A stretch of DNA of 64,000 nt, taken from NCBI RefSeq assembly GCF_029910535.1, contig NZ_CP069362.1, positions 1,798,001-1,862,000 of the forward strand. Reading direction: 5' to 3'. Within the stretch, counting starts at the first letter, position 1. Each line of letters opens with the position of its first letter. Made by a program: the position numbers and the translations under genes. The DNA is from Marinitoga aeolica. Lineage in GTDB: Bacteria; Thermotogota; Thermotogae; Petrotogales; Petrotogaceae. Below, piece after piece: positions 1 through 8,490 of the stretch. The notes under the pieces were generated by a model. It made no database searches. It saw only the letters and a list, made by a program, of their open reading frames with translations, and had not been told where the DNA came from.

Positions 1-1
1 T

Positions 2-346
2 ATTGCTATGTATCATCATGAAAATTATGATGGAAGTGGATATCCGTTTGGATTATCTGGTGAAGAAATTCCTATTGAAGCCAGAATAGTAGCTCTTGCG
101 GATATTTATGATGCTCTGAGAAGTGAAAGGCCATATAAAGATGAATATGATCATAAGGAAGCATATAATATCATAGTATATGGAGATTTTAAAACAAAAC
201 CGTCAATTTTTGATCCTGAAGTATTAGAAATATTTAAAAAGTATCATATTGAATTTGATAAAATATATACTGAATATAAAAAAATGGAGATTAAAAATAG
301 AAATATTGAAAGCAAAAAAATAAAAGAATTAAAAAAAGTGAATTAA
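2..346 (+). CDS. HD-GYP domain protein, C-terminal fragment (5' end outside window)
   Basis: The reading frame is open from the first bases, so the gene begins upstream and only about 114 residues are visible. They contain the hallmark HHENYDGSGYP (the HD-GYP signature, residues about 5-15 of the fragment), followed by RIVALADIYDALRSERPYK and FDPEVLEIF, all typical of the C-terminal half of HD-GYP phosphodiesterases. Family members hydrolyse cyclic di-GMP, using an Fe or Mn pair held by His and Asp residues that mostly lie in the missing part. The Lys-rich tail after FKKYH is ordinary. Any N-terminal sensor domain lies outside the window, so the signal sensed is unknown. Confidence 0.88.
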   Translation: MAMYHHENYDGSGYPFGLSGEEIPIEARIVALADIYDALRSERPYKDEYDHKEAYNIIVYGDFKTKPSIFDPEVLEIFKKYHIEFDKIYTEYKKMEIKNRNIESKKIKELKKVN

Positions 347-420
347 CATTATTTTTTCAATTACTTAATTCTGTTTTATTAATTATTTAGTATTTTAGAT
401 TTGAAAAGTAAATAAGTGAA

Positions 421-547
421 CTCTTCCTATATAATCCTGGGAATATGGCTCGGGAGTTTCTACCAAACAGCCGTAAACTGTTTGACTATAGGAAGAGAGT
501 TGTGGATTTTAACAATAATCGCACCTCTCTTCCTGAGAGGTTTTTTT
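421..547 (+). ncRNA. Purine riboswitch, guanine/hypoxanthine class, with transcription terminator
   Basis: The aptamer spans 421-497. P1 is the 11-bp pair CTCTTCCTATA (421-431) with TATAGGAAGAG (487-497). Between them lie the conserved core strings TATAATCCTGG, ATATGGC, GTTTCTACC and CCGTAAA, and the 3' core GACTATAG. The specificity base in GAC-TA is C, as in guanine riboswitches; adenine types carry T there. The terminator is CCTCTC (524-529), a 5-base loop, GAGAGG (535-540) and seven T. GGAAGAGAG (491-499) is perfectly complementary to CTCTCTTCC (525-533), giving an antiterminator that excludes both P1 and the terminator. Ligand binding should therefore switch the downstream permease off. 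Confidence 0.95.
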
Positions 548-680
548 ATTTTATATGTAATATGAATATACGATTAAAGTTTACTTTATTTTAAAACTAT
601 AGAAAAAATTTAGCAAACAAATAACTATACAATATTGTTAAGGTTTTTTTATAATTATATAACTCAGGAGGTGTTAAGGG

Positions 681-2024
681 GTGGAAAAGTTTTTCAAGTT
701 AAAGGAGAATGGAACAACAGTAACCACTGAGATTTTAGCTGGGTTAACTATTTTTTTGAGTATGGCATATATATTATTTGTTAACCCAAGCATTTTGGTA
801 ACGGCGATGGCACCTGGTGCAGGCCCAGAAACATCAGTGTATGCACAATATTTTGGTGCTTTGATGGTGGCAACTATTTTTGGTGCTGCAACAGCTACTT
901 TAGTAATGGGGCTTTATGCTAATTATCCATTTGCATTAGCACCAGGTATGGGTTTGAATGCATATTTCACATACACAGTAGTCCTTAAAATGGGTATTCC
1001 ATGGCAGATAGCTTTAGGAGCAATTTTTGTTGAAGGTATTATTTTTATTATATTAACCGCATCTGGAGCAAGAACATTTGTGGTAAGAGTAATACCTCAA
1101 AACATAAAATTTGCAACAAGTGCTGGTATTGGTTTGTTTATTGCATTTATTGGCTTAAAGAGTGCTAACATTATAGTATCTAATCCCGCAACATTTGTTG
1201 GATTAGGCGATTTAACAAAGCCGGATTCTCTATTAGCAATTATAGGATTAATTTTAACAGCTGTATTATTTGCTTTAAGAGTTCCTGGGTCAATTTTGTT
1301 AGGTATTATTTTAACAACAATTATAGGGGCCTTTCCGGTATTTGGGGTTACTCATTATCAGGGTATTATAGGTAAGATACCAAGTATTGCTCCTACTTTT
1401 CTTAAAATGCAACTTACCTGGGGAGATTTAATAACCGGATCATTCTGGGTTGTAGTTTTAACATTTTTCTTTGTTGACTTCTTTGATACATTAGGAACAT
1501 TAACAGGTTTGGCTCAAAGTGCTGGTTTTATTAAAAAAGGGGAAAGTGATTTTCCAAGATCAAACAGAGCATATATGGCAGATGCTATTGGAACTACTGT
1601 TGGTGCTTTATTTGGAACATCTACAGTTACTACATACATTGAAAGTGAAACTGGTATTGCCCAGGGTGGAAGAACTGGTTTGACTTCTGTAACAGTAGCT
1701 GTTTTAATGTTGTTAATGCTTTTCTTCTCACCATTAGGGTTGACGATTCCTGCAGCAGCAACGGCTCCGGCATTGATTTTTGTTGGGTCTTTAATGCTTA
1801 AAAATTTAGTTAATATAAAGTGGGAAGATACAACAGAAGCAGTTCCAGCATTTATTACAATTATAATGATGCCTCTTACATATTCTATTGCTAATGGTAT
1901 TGCTCTTGGTTTGGTAGTATATCCATTAGTTAAGGTTTTTTCTGGAAAAGGAAAGGAAATACATTGGTTCAACTGGTTCCTTGCTTTAGCCTTTGTATAT
2001 TATTTGGTTTTCTTACAACATTAA
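681..2024 (+). CDS. NCS2-family hypoxanthine/guanine permease (AzgA/PbuG type)
   Basis: A 447-residue integral membrane protein with about 12-14 hydrophobic segments, matching the AzgA branch of nucleobase:cation symporters. Recognisable motifs are the N-terminal GLTIFLSMAYILFVNP, APGMGLNAYF near residue 86-95, and VDFFDTLGTLTGLA near 262-276, where the family keeps substrate-contacting acidic residues. The start is GTG at 681, seven bases after AGGAGGTG. A guanine-class riboswitch directly upstream supports uptake of guanine or hypoxanthine rather than adenine or uracil. It stands alone between the riboswitch and its own terminator. Confidence 0.93.
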   Translation: MEKFFKLKENGTTVTTEILAGLTIFLSMAYILFVNPSILVTAMAPGAGPETSVYAQYFGALMVATIFGAATATLVMGLYANYPFALAPGMGLNAYFTYTVVLKMGIPWQIALGAIFVEGIIFIILTASGARTFVVRVIPQNIKFATSAGIGLFIAFIGLKSANIIVSNPATFVGLGDLTKPDSLLAIIGLILTAVLFALRVPGSILLGIILTTIIGAFPVFGVTHYQGIIGKIPSIAPTFLKMQLTWGDLITGSFWVVVLTFFFVDFFDTLGTLTGLAQSAGFIKKGESDFPRSNRAYMADAIGTTVGALFGTSTVTTYIESETGIAQGGRTGLTSVTVAVLMLLMLFFSPLGLTIPAAATAPALIFVGSLMLKNLVNIKWEDTTEAVPAFITIIMMPLTYSIANGIALGLVVYPLVKVFSGKGKEIHWFNWFLALAFVYYLVFLQH

Positions 2025-2026
2025 AA

Positions 2027-2062
2027 AATTATCCCCTCGGTTAATGAGGGGGTAATTTTTTA
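2027..2062 (+). terminator. Rho-independent terminator of the purine permease
   Basis: AATTATCCCCTC (2027-2038) pairs with GAGGGGGTAATT (2046-2057) with a single G-T wobble over a 7-base loop, followed by a T-run. It begins three bases after the permease stop codon and also sits at the 3' side of the convergent gene at 2072. Confidence 0.9.
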
Positions 2063-2071
2063 TCTTGTTTT

Positions 2072-2815
2072 TTAATTTTTGAGTATTTCTAAAAAAATAT
2101 AAAAAATCCTTTCTTCGCCTTCTTCATGGATTAAGTGACTATGAGTTAATGTAAATAGCAAAGTTTCAATGTTTGAAATCTTTCCATTAAAGACTTTTTC
2201 TGAGAAATTTTTTAATAAATAACGTAATTCTTTTCTTGCTGTGTTTAAATTTAATTTGATTGAGTTTTTTTCAAATGGTTTAATAATTTTTTCTGAAAAT
2301 ACTATATATAAATCATAATTATTGTAATTTTTGAAAATATAAAGTCTTCCAATTTTTTCGTTTTTCAAAGTCGATAATTCATTTATATCGAAATTTTCTA
2401 TATAATTTAAATTTATTCCGTTTTCAGTTAGTTTTATACCCACAGAAAACAATGATTTAAGTTCATCAATATCAAAAACTTTTTTTAATAGTCGTTTTAA
2501 AATCAAATTTTTAATTTTTAAAACTGTATTATATGAAACTTCCAAATCTTCAGAAATTCTTTTTATTAACCTTCCTTTTGAAAGTTCGTGAATTATTTTT
2601 AAGAATTTTAAAGGTTTTATTCTTATATCCTTAAAAATTGTACCATTATATTTAGACCATTCTCTTCTGCAACTCTTGCACTTAAAATGATTTCTTCTAA
2701 TTGAATAAACTTCTGTACTACCGCAATACGGACAAACTTTATTTATTTTTAATACACCAATATCAATTAAAAAATTCTCTGCTTCTATATCATTTTTCAA
2801 TTCTTCGATATTCAT
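2072..2815 (-). CDS. Transposase-derived zinc-ribbon/HTH protein (IS1595/ISXO2-like N terminus)
   Basis: 247 residues. The N-terminal part holds a zinc ribbon, CPYC (residues 28-31) and CKSC (46-49), with REWSKYNGTIFKD after it, as in the zinc-ribbon domain of IS1595/ISXO2 transposases. A helix-turn-helix-like stretch (residues about 75-105, RLIKRISEDLEVSYNTVLKI) follows. The C-terminal half lines up only loosely with the catalytic region: I see no convincing DDE or DDN/K triad, and it is shorter than a full transposase. No terminal inverted repeats flank the gene. It is therefore better read as a domesticated DNA-binding protein than an active transposase. It is divergent from the MMPL operon, and the gap contains two copies of a 13-bp repeat that could be its operator. 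Its role is not known. Confidence 0.6.
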   Translation of the reverse strand: MNIEELKNDIEAENFLIDIGVLKINKVCPYCGSTEVYSIRRNHFKCKSCRREWSKYNGTIFKDIRIKPLKFLKIIHELSKGRLIKRISEDLEVSYNTVLKIKNLILKRLLKKVFDIDELKSLFSVGIKLTENGINLNYIENFDINELSTLKNEKIGRLYIFKNYNNYDLYIVFSEKIIKPFEKNSIKLNLNTARKELRYLLKNFSEKVFNGKISNIETLLFTLTHSHLIHEEGEERIFYIFLEILKN

Positions 2816-2864
2816 AAACTCACCCCTTCATTTTATATTTTACCACATTAATCAAGACTTAATT

Positions 2865-2959
2865 ATTTGCCACCAAAATTTTCTTTATTTTTAAACAATA
2901 ATGAAACAATCGAGGAGTAAAGTATATGTCGAAATAAGTATTTAACATTTGCCACCAAA
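2865..2959 (+). promoter_or_regulatory. Two direct copies of a 13-bp motif, possible operator
   Basis: ATTTGCCACCAAA occurs at 2865-2877 and again, identically, at 2947-2959, 82 bp apart. The second copy ends against the AAAGGAGGG ribosome site of the MMPL gene; the first lies 50 bp upstream of the divergent zinc-ribbon gene. GC-rich identical 13-mers are unlikely by chance in so AT-rich a gap. Function as a binding site is inferred. Confidence 0.5.
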
Positions 2960-2970
2960 GGAGGGAGAGT

Positions 2971-5700
2971 ATGAAAATAAACAAGAAGAGTTCGATATTT
3001 ATCGTTATATTAATATCGCTACTTACAGTATTTTTTGGCTTCTATGCAGCAAAAGTTAGTGTTAAAGATAATATAGCAAGTTATGTTCCCAAGAATGATC
3101 CAGACAAAAAGATATATGATGAAGTTGCAGATGAATTCGGATTAAACGGAATTATACTTACAGGTGTAAAGTTTGATAATGCATATAAACATTTTGGTGA
3201 AATAAATGCATTGACAGAAAAATTAAAAAAATTAAATGTAGTGGATAATGTTATTTCACCAGTCAATGCCCCAAGAATTAGCGTTACAGAAGACGGAGAT
3301 ATATCTGTTGGAAATTTGAAATCCAGTTATGATTTTTCAACAGATGATTCATATGACTTTGAGAAATTGAAAAATGAGTTATTAAATGATGATATGATAA
3401 AAGGTAAATTTATTTCAGAAGATGGAAAAAGTGTATTGTTTGCCATAGGATTAAAGAAAGATGTAGAAGAAAAATCCGCTGGATTAATGGTTAAAAATGT
3501 ATTTAAAGACGCAAATGTTGATTATTACATTTTCGGGACAGCGATCGCAAATAGAGAAATTGAAGAAATAGTAAAAGATAATTTATTAAAATTAATTCCT
3601 ATTGTATTGATTCTTGTTATGCTTGTTCTTTACTTTAGTTATAAAAATATAGCCGGAGTAATTTTACCTATTATCTCTGTGTTAATAGCAGATATATGGA
3701 CTGTTGGAATAATGTATCTTTTAGGTATTAATTTTAATATTACAACATCAGCAGTGCCAATAGCTGTAGTTGGTATAGGAACAGCATATTCCATTCATAT
3801 TATTAGTAAATATTATGAAGAATTACATAGAGGGATCTCTGCAGCAGATGCAGTTAATGAAACATTAAAACATGTTGGTACAGCGGTAGTATTAAGCGCT
3901 TTAACTACTATAGCTGGATTTTTATCATTATTAACAGCTGATTTGACTCCTGTATGGCAGTTAGGTATTTTTACATCATTAGGAATAGCTTTAGCTTTAT
4001 TAATGGCTACAGTTTTTGTACCTGCTATGTTAATGATTTTTCAACCTAAATCAAATGCTAATCTTTCAGAAGAAGGTGAAAGTCATTTATTAAAAACTTT
4101 TACAAGTAAAATAATTCATCATAGAGCAATTACGTTATCAATTATTTTAGTTTTAATATTATCAACAACTTTCTTTATACCAAAAATTAAATCTGATATG
4201 CAAATTGAAAACTTTATGAGCGAAAAAACTCATATGGTTCAAGGTTCTAAATTTTTGAGAAAGAATTTTGGTGGAAATGATTATATTTTTATAGATTTTC
4301 TCGCAAAAAAAGATAATACATTTAGAGATTTTTACTTTAATAGAACAATAAGAGATATTTCGTTGTTTGCAAAAAAATATTCTGTAGTATCTCAGATTAC
4401 TAATATAGGTGATGTTGTAGCGAATTTAACAGAAGGATTTACAGGTCATGAATATGTTCCCGGTTCTAATTATGCAATGGAACAAAACTATATGTTAATT
4501 GAAGGTAGTGAAGGAATAGATAAAATATTATCACCAGAAAAAAATGAAGCAATTTCTCAGATTATGGTAAATACAAAAAGTTTTAGCGATGTAAAGGTTT
4601 TAGAAAAAGCATTGAAGGAATATATTGACAAGAATATTATAAAAGAATACAAAGTAGAAGATTTTGATATAGAAAATCCAGAGCATATAAAAGTGTATGG
4701 TAAAGAAATAAAACAATTTGTTATTTCGAGAAATGGTCATTACAATGAAGATATTTTAAATACAATGATAGAAGCTAAATCAAAAGATATTGAAGAACTT
4801 GTATCAAATTTAGATAAAAAATCTTTATTTAACATGTTCAATGATTATCTTAAATACAATGATGAAGATAACATTGATTATGAAACATTTTTAAACTTAG
4901 TTAATGGTGGAAAAGTTGAAGATTATATTTCTGAATATTATGAGTATTTTTTATACGATTACGAACCAAATATAAGAGCTGATTATGCAAAAAACAAATT
5001 GTCTTCTTTAAATATAAATTTATCAGAAAAAGCATTAGATGAATTAGCTCAATATGTGAATGATGAACAGGTTCCTGTGGAAGGTGGGAATAATGTTCTT
5101 GAAGTTAGAGTAACTGGAATTCCTGTTTTAACAAATAAGGTTAACGATATGGTTTTTGATAATCAAAAAGAAAGTATGTTGTTAGCTTATGCGATGGTAT
5201 TCATATTGTTTGCAATTCAAATGCATTCAATAATTTTAGGATTATTAGCATTAATTCCAATAACATTAACAATTATTGTAAACTTTGGAATAATGGGATT
5301 AACAGGTATTTCATTAAATGCAGCAACTGTTACTATAGCATCCATCACTATAGGTACTGGTATTGATTATACAATTCATTATTTATCAAGATTTAAAAAG
5401 GAATATAGAGAAAATAAAGACAAATTTAAGGCAGCTATAAGAACTTCTGCCACATCAGGAAGAGCAATATTAATCAATTCATTGGCAGTTATCTTAGGTT
5501 TCGCAACATTTATCTTTTCTGAAATAGGAATGCTTAAGCAATTTGGTATTTTAACAGCAACAGCAATGATTGTAGCGCCATTTTTAACTTTAACTATATT
5601 CCCTGTTTTAATGACTATGTTAACTGACAAATTATTAACTAAATTTTCCAAAGAATCAGTTATAAAAAGAAAATTAAAAAGTAGGAGGGTGAAAGCATGA
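2971..5700 (+). CDS. MMPL/RND-family exporter (HAE3-like)
   Basis: 909 residues. There is an N-terminal membrane anchor (7-27), an extracytoplasmic loop, a first block of five or six membrane helices (about 200-355), a second helix at about 385-405, a large second loop (about 405-735) and a final helix block (735-895). This is the duplicated RND plan without an obvious membrane-fusion partner. The helices carry TTSAVPIAVVGIGTAYSIH and TIGTGIDYTIHYLSRFK, matching the MMPL signature with a GxxxDY/H proton-relay element. The start follows AAAGGAGGGAGAGT. It overlaps the LolA-like gene by four bases and probably forms an envelope transport unit with the next two genes. The cargo is likely lipid or lipoprotein; this is inferred from the neighbours. 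Confidence 0.85.
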   Translation: MKINKKSSIFIVILISLLTVFFGFYAAKVSVKDNIASYVPKNDPDKKIYDEVADEFGLNGIILTGVKFDNAYKHFGEINALTEKLKKLNVVDNVISPVNAPRISVTEDGDISVGNLKSSYDFSTDDSYDFEKLKNELLNDDMIKGKFISEDGKSVLFAIGLKKDVEEKSAGLMVKNVFKDANVDYYIFGTAIANREIEEIVKDNLLKLIPIVLILVMLVLYFSYKNIAGVILPIISVLIADIWTVGIMYLLGINFNITTSAVPIAVVGIGTAYSIHIISKYYEELHRGISAADAVNETLKHVGTAVVLSALTTIAGFLSLLTADLTPVWQLGIFTSLGIALALLMATVFVPAMLMIFQPKSNANLSEEGESHLLKTFTSKIIHHRAITLSIILVLILSTTFFIPKIKSDMQIENFMSEKTHMVQGSKFLRKNFGGNDYIFIDFLAKKDNTFRDFYFNRTIRDISLFAKKYSVVSQITNIGDVVANLTEGFTGHEYVPGSNYAMEQNYMLIEGSEGIDKILSPEKNEAISQIMVNTKSFSDVKVLEKALKEYIDKNIIKEYKVEDFDIENPEHIKVYGKEIKQFVISRNGHYNEDILNTMIEAKSKDIEELVSNLDKKSLFNMFNDYLKYNDEDNIDYETFLNLVNGGKVEDYISEYYEYFLYDYEPNIRADYAKNKLSSLNINLSEKALDELAQYVNDEQVPVEGGNNVLEVRVTGIPVLTNKVNDMVFDNQKESMLLAYAMVFILFAIQMHSIILGLLALIPITLTIIVNFGIMGLTGISLNAATVTIASITIGTGIDYTIHYLSRFKKEYRENKDKFKAAIRTSATSGRAILINSLAVILGFATFIFSEIGMLKQFGILTATAMIVAPFLTLTIFPVLMTMLTDKLLTKFSKESVIKRKLKSRRVKA

Positions 5701-6458
5701 AAAGAAAGGCAGTATTAATGACAGTTGTATTGATTTTAACTTCTTTTGTATTTGCTATTACAGGTCAGGAAGTACTTGATAATGTAAAGGATGCACATGA
5801 TAACTTTAAAACAGAAAAATCTTTGATAATAATGAAATTAAAAGATTCAAATGGAGATATAAGGGAAAGAGAATTTGATATGTATTTAATGCATTCAGGT
5901 GATGATTCATTGGCTTTAGTAAGATTCAACAAACCATCAGAAGTTAAAAAAATTACATTATTGACTTTATCTGATGATGAAATATATTTATATATGCCAG
6001 CATATAGAAAGACAAAGAGGATTTCTGGTGGAGCAAAGAACGGAAAATTTGTGGGATCAGATTTTAAATATAACGATATCTCTTTATTGTATAACGAACA
6101 AACTGATGATTATGATGCTAATTTAATAAAAGAAACAGATAAAGAATATGTTGTTGAAGTTATTCCACATGAAAAAGACAATGATTATGGAAGAATAGTT
6201 ATGACAATAAAAAAGGATCATATGTTATTTGAAAAAATTGAATTTTATAATCATGAAAATAAGTTAATTAAGATAATGAATTTTAAAGATGAAAAAGATT
6301 TTGATGGTCATATTTTAGCAACAACTATTGAATTAAACAATTTAGAAGAAAACCATTCAACAATTCTGGAAATAAAGGAAGTAGAATTTGATATTCCAAT
6401 TACAAAGAAATTCTTTGATAGAAGAAATATATCAAAACCAGTATTGAAATATAAATGA
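5697..6458 (+). CDS. Outer-membrane lipoprotein-sorting protein, LolA-like (PF17131-type)
   Basis: 253 residues with a signal peptide (1-19, ending VFA). The mature part reads as the half-barrel LolA-like fold: FDMYLMHSGDDSLALVRF, DEIYLYMPAYRKTKRISG and GSDFKYNDISLL are typical of the family found next to MMPL/RND exporters. The start ATG overlaps the MMPL stop (ATGA), so the two are translationally coupled. By analogy the protein would carry a lipid or lipoprotein across the periplasm between the MMPL pump and the outer envelope. The cargo has not been shown. Confidence 0.82.
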   Translation: MKRKAVLMTVVLILTSFVFAITGQEVLDNVKDAHDNFKTEKSLIIMKLKDSNGDIREREFDMYLMHSGDDSLALVRFNKPSEVKKITLLTLSDDEIYLYMPAYRKTKRISGGAKNGKFVGSDFKYNDISLLYNEQTDDYDANLIKETDKEYVVEVIPHEKDNDYGRIVMTIKKDHMLFEKIEFYNHENKLIKIMNFKDEKDFDGHILATTIELNNLEENHSTILEIKEVEFDIPITKKFFDRRNISKPVLKYK

Positions 6459-6472
6459 TGGGGGTGTAAAAG

Positions 6473-8062
6473 ATGAAAGAAAGACTATTATTAATCTTAA
6501 TGATATTATCGACACTTGTAATTTTCGGTTTTAACGGTGATTTGCAATATTTTTATGGATATAATTTTTCTGAAGATGCATCAACTACAATAAGTGGTTT
6601 AAAAACAAATATAACTTTTGAAAATTCTTTAGATACATTGTATTATAAATTATCTCTTGATTTATTTAAATTAAAAAATGGAAAAACAAATTTTGATTTT
6701 GATAGTAGTAATTATTCAATATTTTTACCTTCAAAAATGTATTTAATAAAACCTAATGTGCCATGGATGTTATATGTTTTAAATGAAGCATATGCTGATA
6801 TATATTTTGATGAAGCAACTGTAAGATTTGGAAGATTTATTTTAAATAATGGTAGTTCTACATTATACAGCCCTTCAGTTTTGTTAAGTGCACATGATGG
6901 ATTAAATCCATTTGAAAATTATAAAACATTGCCAGTAGAAGGAATTAATATAAATGGTTATTTGGGTGATTATGTATATGATTTAACAGTAATTCCAGAA
7001 ACATATGATAATATACCTGATTTTGTATTATATCCAAAAACTATAAATGAAAATATCATTTTGGAAAATGCAGCAACACTGACTTATCAATTTACTGAAA
7101 GCAAAAAAGAAGTTGAAAAAGCAACTGAAGATCTTATAGCTCAATTAACAAACGCTGGATTAGATCAAAATACAATAACTGCGATGTTAGCAGATCCGGA
7201 ATCATTAAAAAACGCTGGTTTGACAGAAGAACAAATTTATCAAGTATATGCCGGTCAAACATTAATGACATTACCTTCAACTTATGAAGTAAATATAATA
7301 ACTGCTGAAGCAACAGATATAGATGAATTAAATGTAAAAAATATGAATTATGCAGCAAAAGTGTCTTTCAATGTTTTAGGATACGATTTAAAAATGGGAT
7401 TTGTACATGATCATTATCATTTCATGGTTCCAGAAGAAATAAATATAAATTATTCTGATGACGGAACAGGCATTTCAAATACAGTAATGTATAGACCAGC
7501 AAGAAATTCTGTTACTTTAGATGTTCAAGGCATTTCAAATTTCTTTGATTCAATTAGTTATCATGGTGAAGCAGCATTTATTATGCCAGAGAAAAATTAT
7601 GTAACAGTAAATACCAATTATTATGTTCCAAATACTTCAAAACCAACAGAAACAATTTTAACAAAAGATTCAACTGAAGTAGAAATATTTGATAAATATT
7701 ATGTAAAAGTAATTGGAGGTATAGAATATACAAAAGGTGAAGACTTTACTTTAGGAATAGAAGGATTTAATGGATTACCAACTGAAGAATTAAAAGATCA
7801 TATTTCATTTGGCGGAGATGTATATATTAAAGCTAAATATTCAAATATCTCAATAGAAGGTTTAGGATTAGCAGCTTTTTCAAAAATTAATGGTGAATAC
7901 AAACCAGGATATATGACAAATTTAAAAATTACTTATTCTGGAATAGACAATTTTGAACCATCAATGCAATTAAAATATGCTTATGCTGAAGGTGATGATC
8001 ATTCTTTAAAATCAATGGAAGAATTAAACTCAATCTCCTTAAATATTAAAATATACTTTTAA
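6473..8062 (+). CDS. Secreted, probable outer-membrane beta-barrel protein
   Basis: 529 residues with a signal peptide (1-20, LSTLVIFGFNG). The mature chain alternates short hydrophobic beta strands and Asn/Ser/Tyr-rich turns and ends in an aromatic terminal strand (SLNIKIYF), as outer-membrane barrels do. A helical insert at about 205-265 (ATEDLIAQLTNAGLDQNTIT region) breaks the pattern. It starts 14 bases after the LolA-like gene with GGGGGTG as ribosome site, so it is the third gene of the MMPL operon. I do not recognise a named family. A role as the outer-envelope partner of the exporter is inference. Confidence 0.55.
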   Translation: MKERLLLILMILSTLVIFGFNGDLQYFYGYNFSEDASTTISGLKTNITFENSLDTLYYKLSLDLFKLKNGKTNFDFDSSNYSIFLPSKMYLIKPNVPWMLYVLNEAYADIYFDEATVRFGRFILNNGSSTLYSPSVLLSAHDGLNPFENYKTLPVEGININGYLGDYVYDLTVIPETYDNIPDFVLYPKTINENIILENAATLTYQFTESKKEVEKATEDLIAQLTNAGLDQNTITAMLADPESLKNAGLTEEQIYQVYAGQTLMTLPSTYEVNIITAEATDIDELNVKNMNYAAKVSFNVLGYDLKMGFVHDHYHFMVPEEININYSDDGTGISNTVMYRPARNSVTLDVQGISNFFDSISYHGEAAFIMPEKNYVTVNTNYYVPNTSKPTETILTKDSTEVEIFDKYYVKVIGGIEYTKGEDFTLGIEGFNGLPTEELKDHISFGGDVYIKAKYSNISIEGLGLAAFSKINGEYKPGYMTNLKITYSGIDNFEPSMQLKYAYAEGDDHSLKSMEELNSISLNIKIYF

Positions 8063-8094
8063 AAACACCTGCGCTCAAGCGCAGGTGTTTTAGT
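8063..8094 (+). terminator. Rho-independent terminator of the MMPL operon
   Basis: A perfect 12-bp stem, AAACACCTGCGC (8063-8074) with GCGCAGGTGTTT (8079-8090), has a TCAA loop and starts directly after the stop codon. Its T tail is cut short by TAGTTTGCAAAC, the edge of repeat element A. Confidence 0.9.
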
Positions 8095-8420
8095 TTGCAA
8101 ACAAACTCAAAATTAAATACAAAGTATTTTCAAAATTGGAATCAAAATAAAACTCATTCAAACGCTTGATTGCTAATCTGAAAAAATTAATCATTCTCGG
8201 TTTCCGTTCAGACTCGCATCCATGCTCGGCTTCACTCAAAATCACGTCCATGTGATTTTGGAAACCTCCATTCATAATTTTTTCAGGCAATCTTCGAGTT
8301 TTCATTCGTTTTATTTTTGAATTCCAATATATTCAATTCTATTCATGTTTTTTTCGGGAATTTTCAAGGATTTTTTCATATTATTTTTTTCATATTTTAT
8401 TTTGTCGACAGTCTGAACTC
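8091..8420 (-). repeat. Structured intergenic repeat element, copy A
   Basis: Read on the minus strand, this gap aligns with copy B at 37071-37315. Both contain GACAAAATAAAATAT, TGAAAATTCCCGAAAAAA, a 9-bp hairpin with a 6-base ATGGAY loop, AGYGAARCCGARC, a second small hairpin and CGAGAATGA. In copy A the first hairpin is at 8237-8260, the second at 8216-8225, and the closing stem is GGTTTC (8199-8204) with GAAACC (8261-8266). Copy A has about 60 extra bases between the A-rich lead and the closing stem. The 71-codon open frame across it is not conserved in copy B and is not called as a gene. Confidence 0.7.
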
Positions 8421-8450
8421 GTTTTTCGACACAAGTGTTTTTTATTATTA

Positions 8451-8459
8451 TGATATAAT
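8451..8459 (+). promoter_or_regulatory. Extended -10 promoter of dxr
   Basis: TGATATAAT (TG at 8451, TATAAT 8454-8459) is a perfect extended -10 element, 32 bases before the dxr start. No good -35 is visible at 17 bp, which an extended -10 can tolerate. Confidence 0.6.
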
Positions 8460-8490
8460 AAATAAAACAAGGAATTGAAGGAGGATTAAT

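Noticed and set aside
2865-2959. Terminal repeats of an insertion sequence around the zinc-ribbon gene
   Set aside because: The two 13-mers are direct, not inverted, and both lie on the same side of the gene; no copy is seen at 2025-2072.
8090-8305. 71-codon open frame on the minus strand inside element A
   Set aside because: It has no ribosome site, and copy B of the same element does not conserve the frame or protein; the conserved feature is base pairing.
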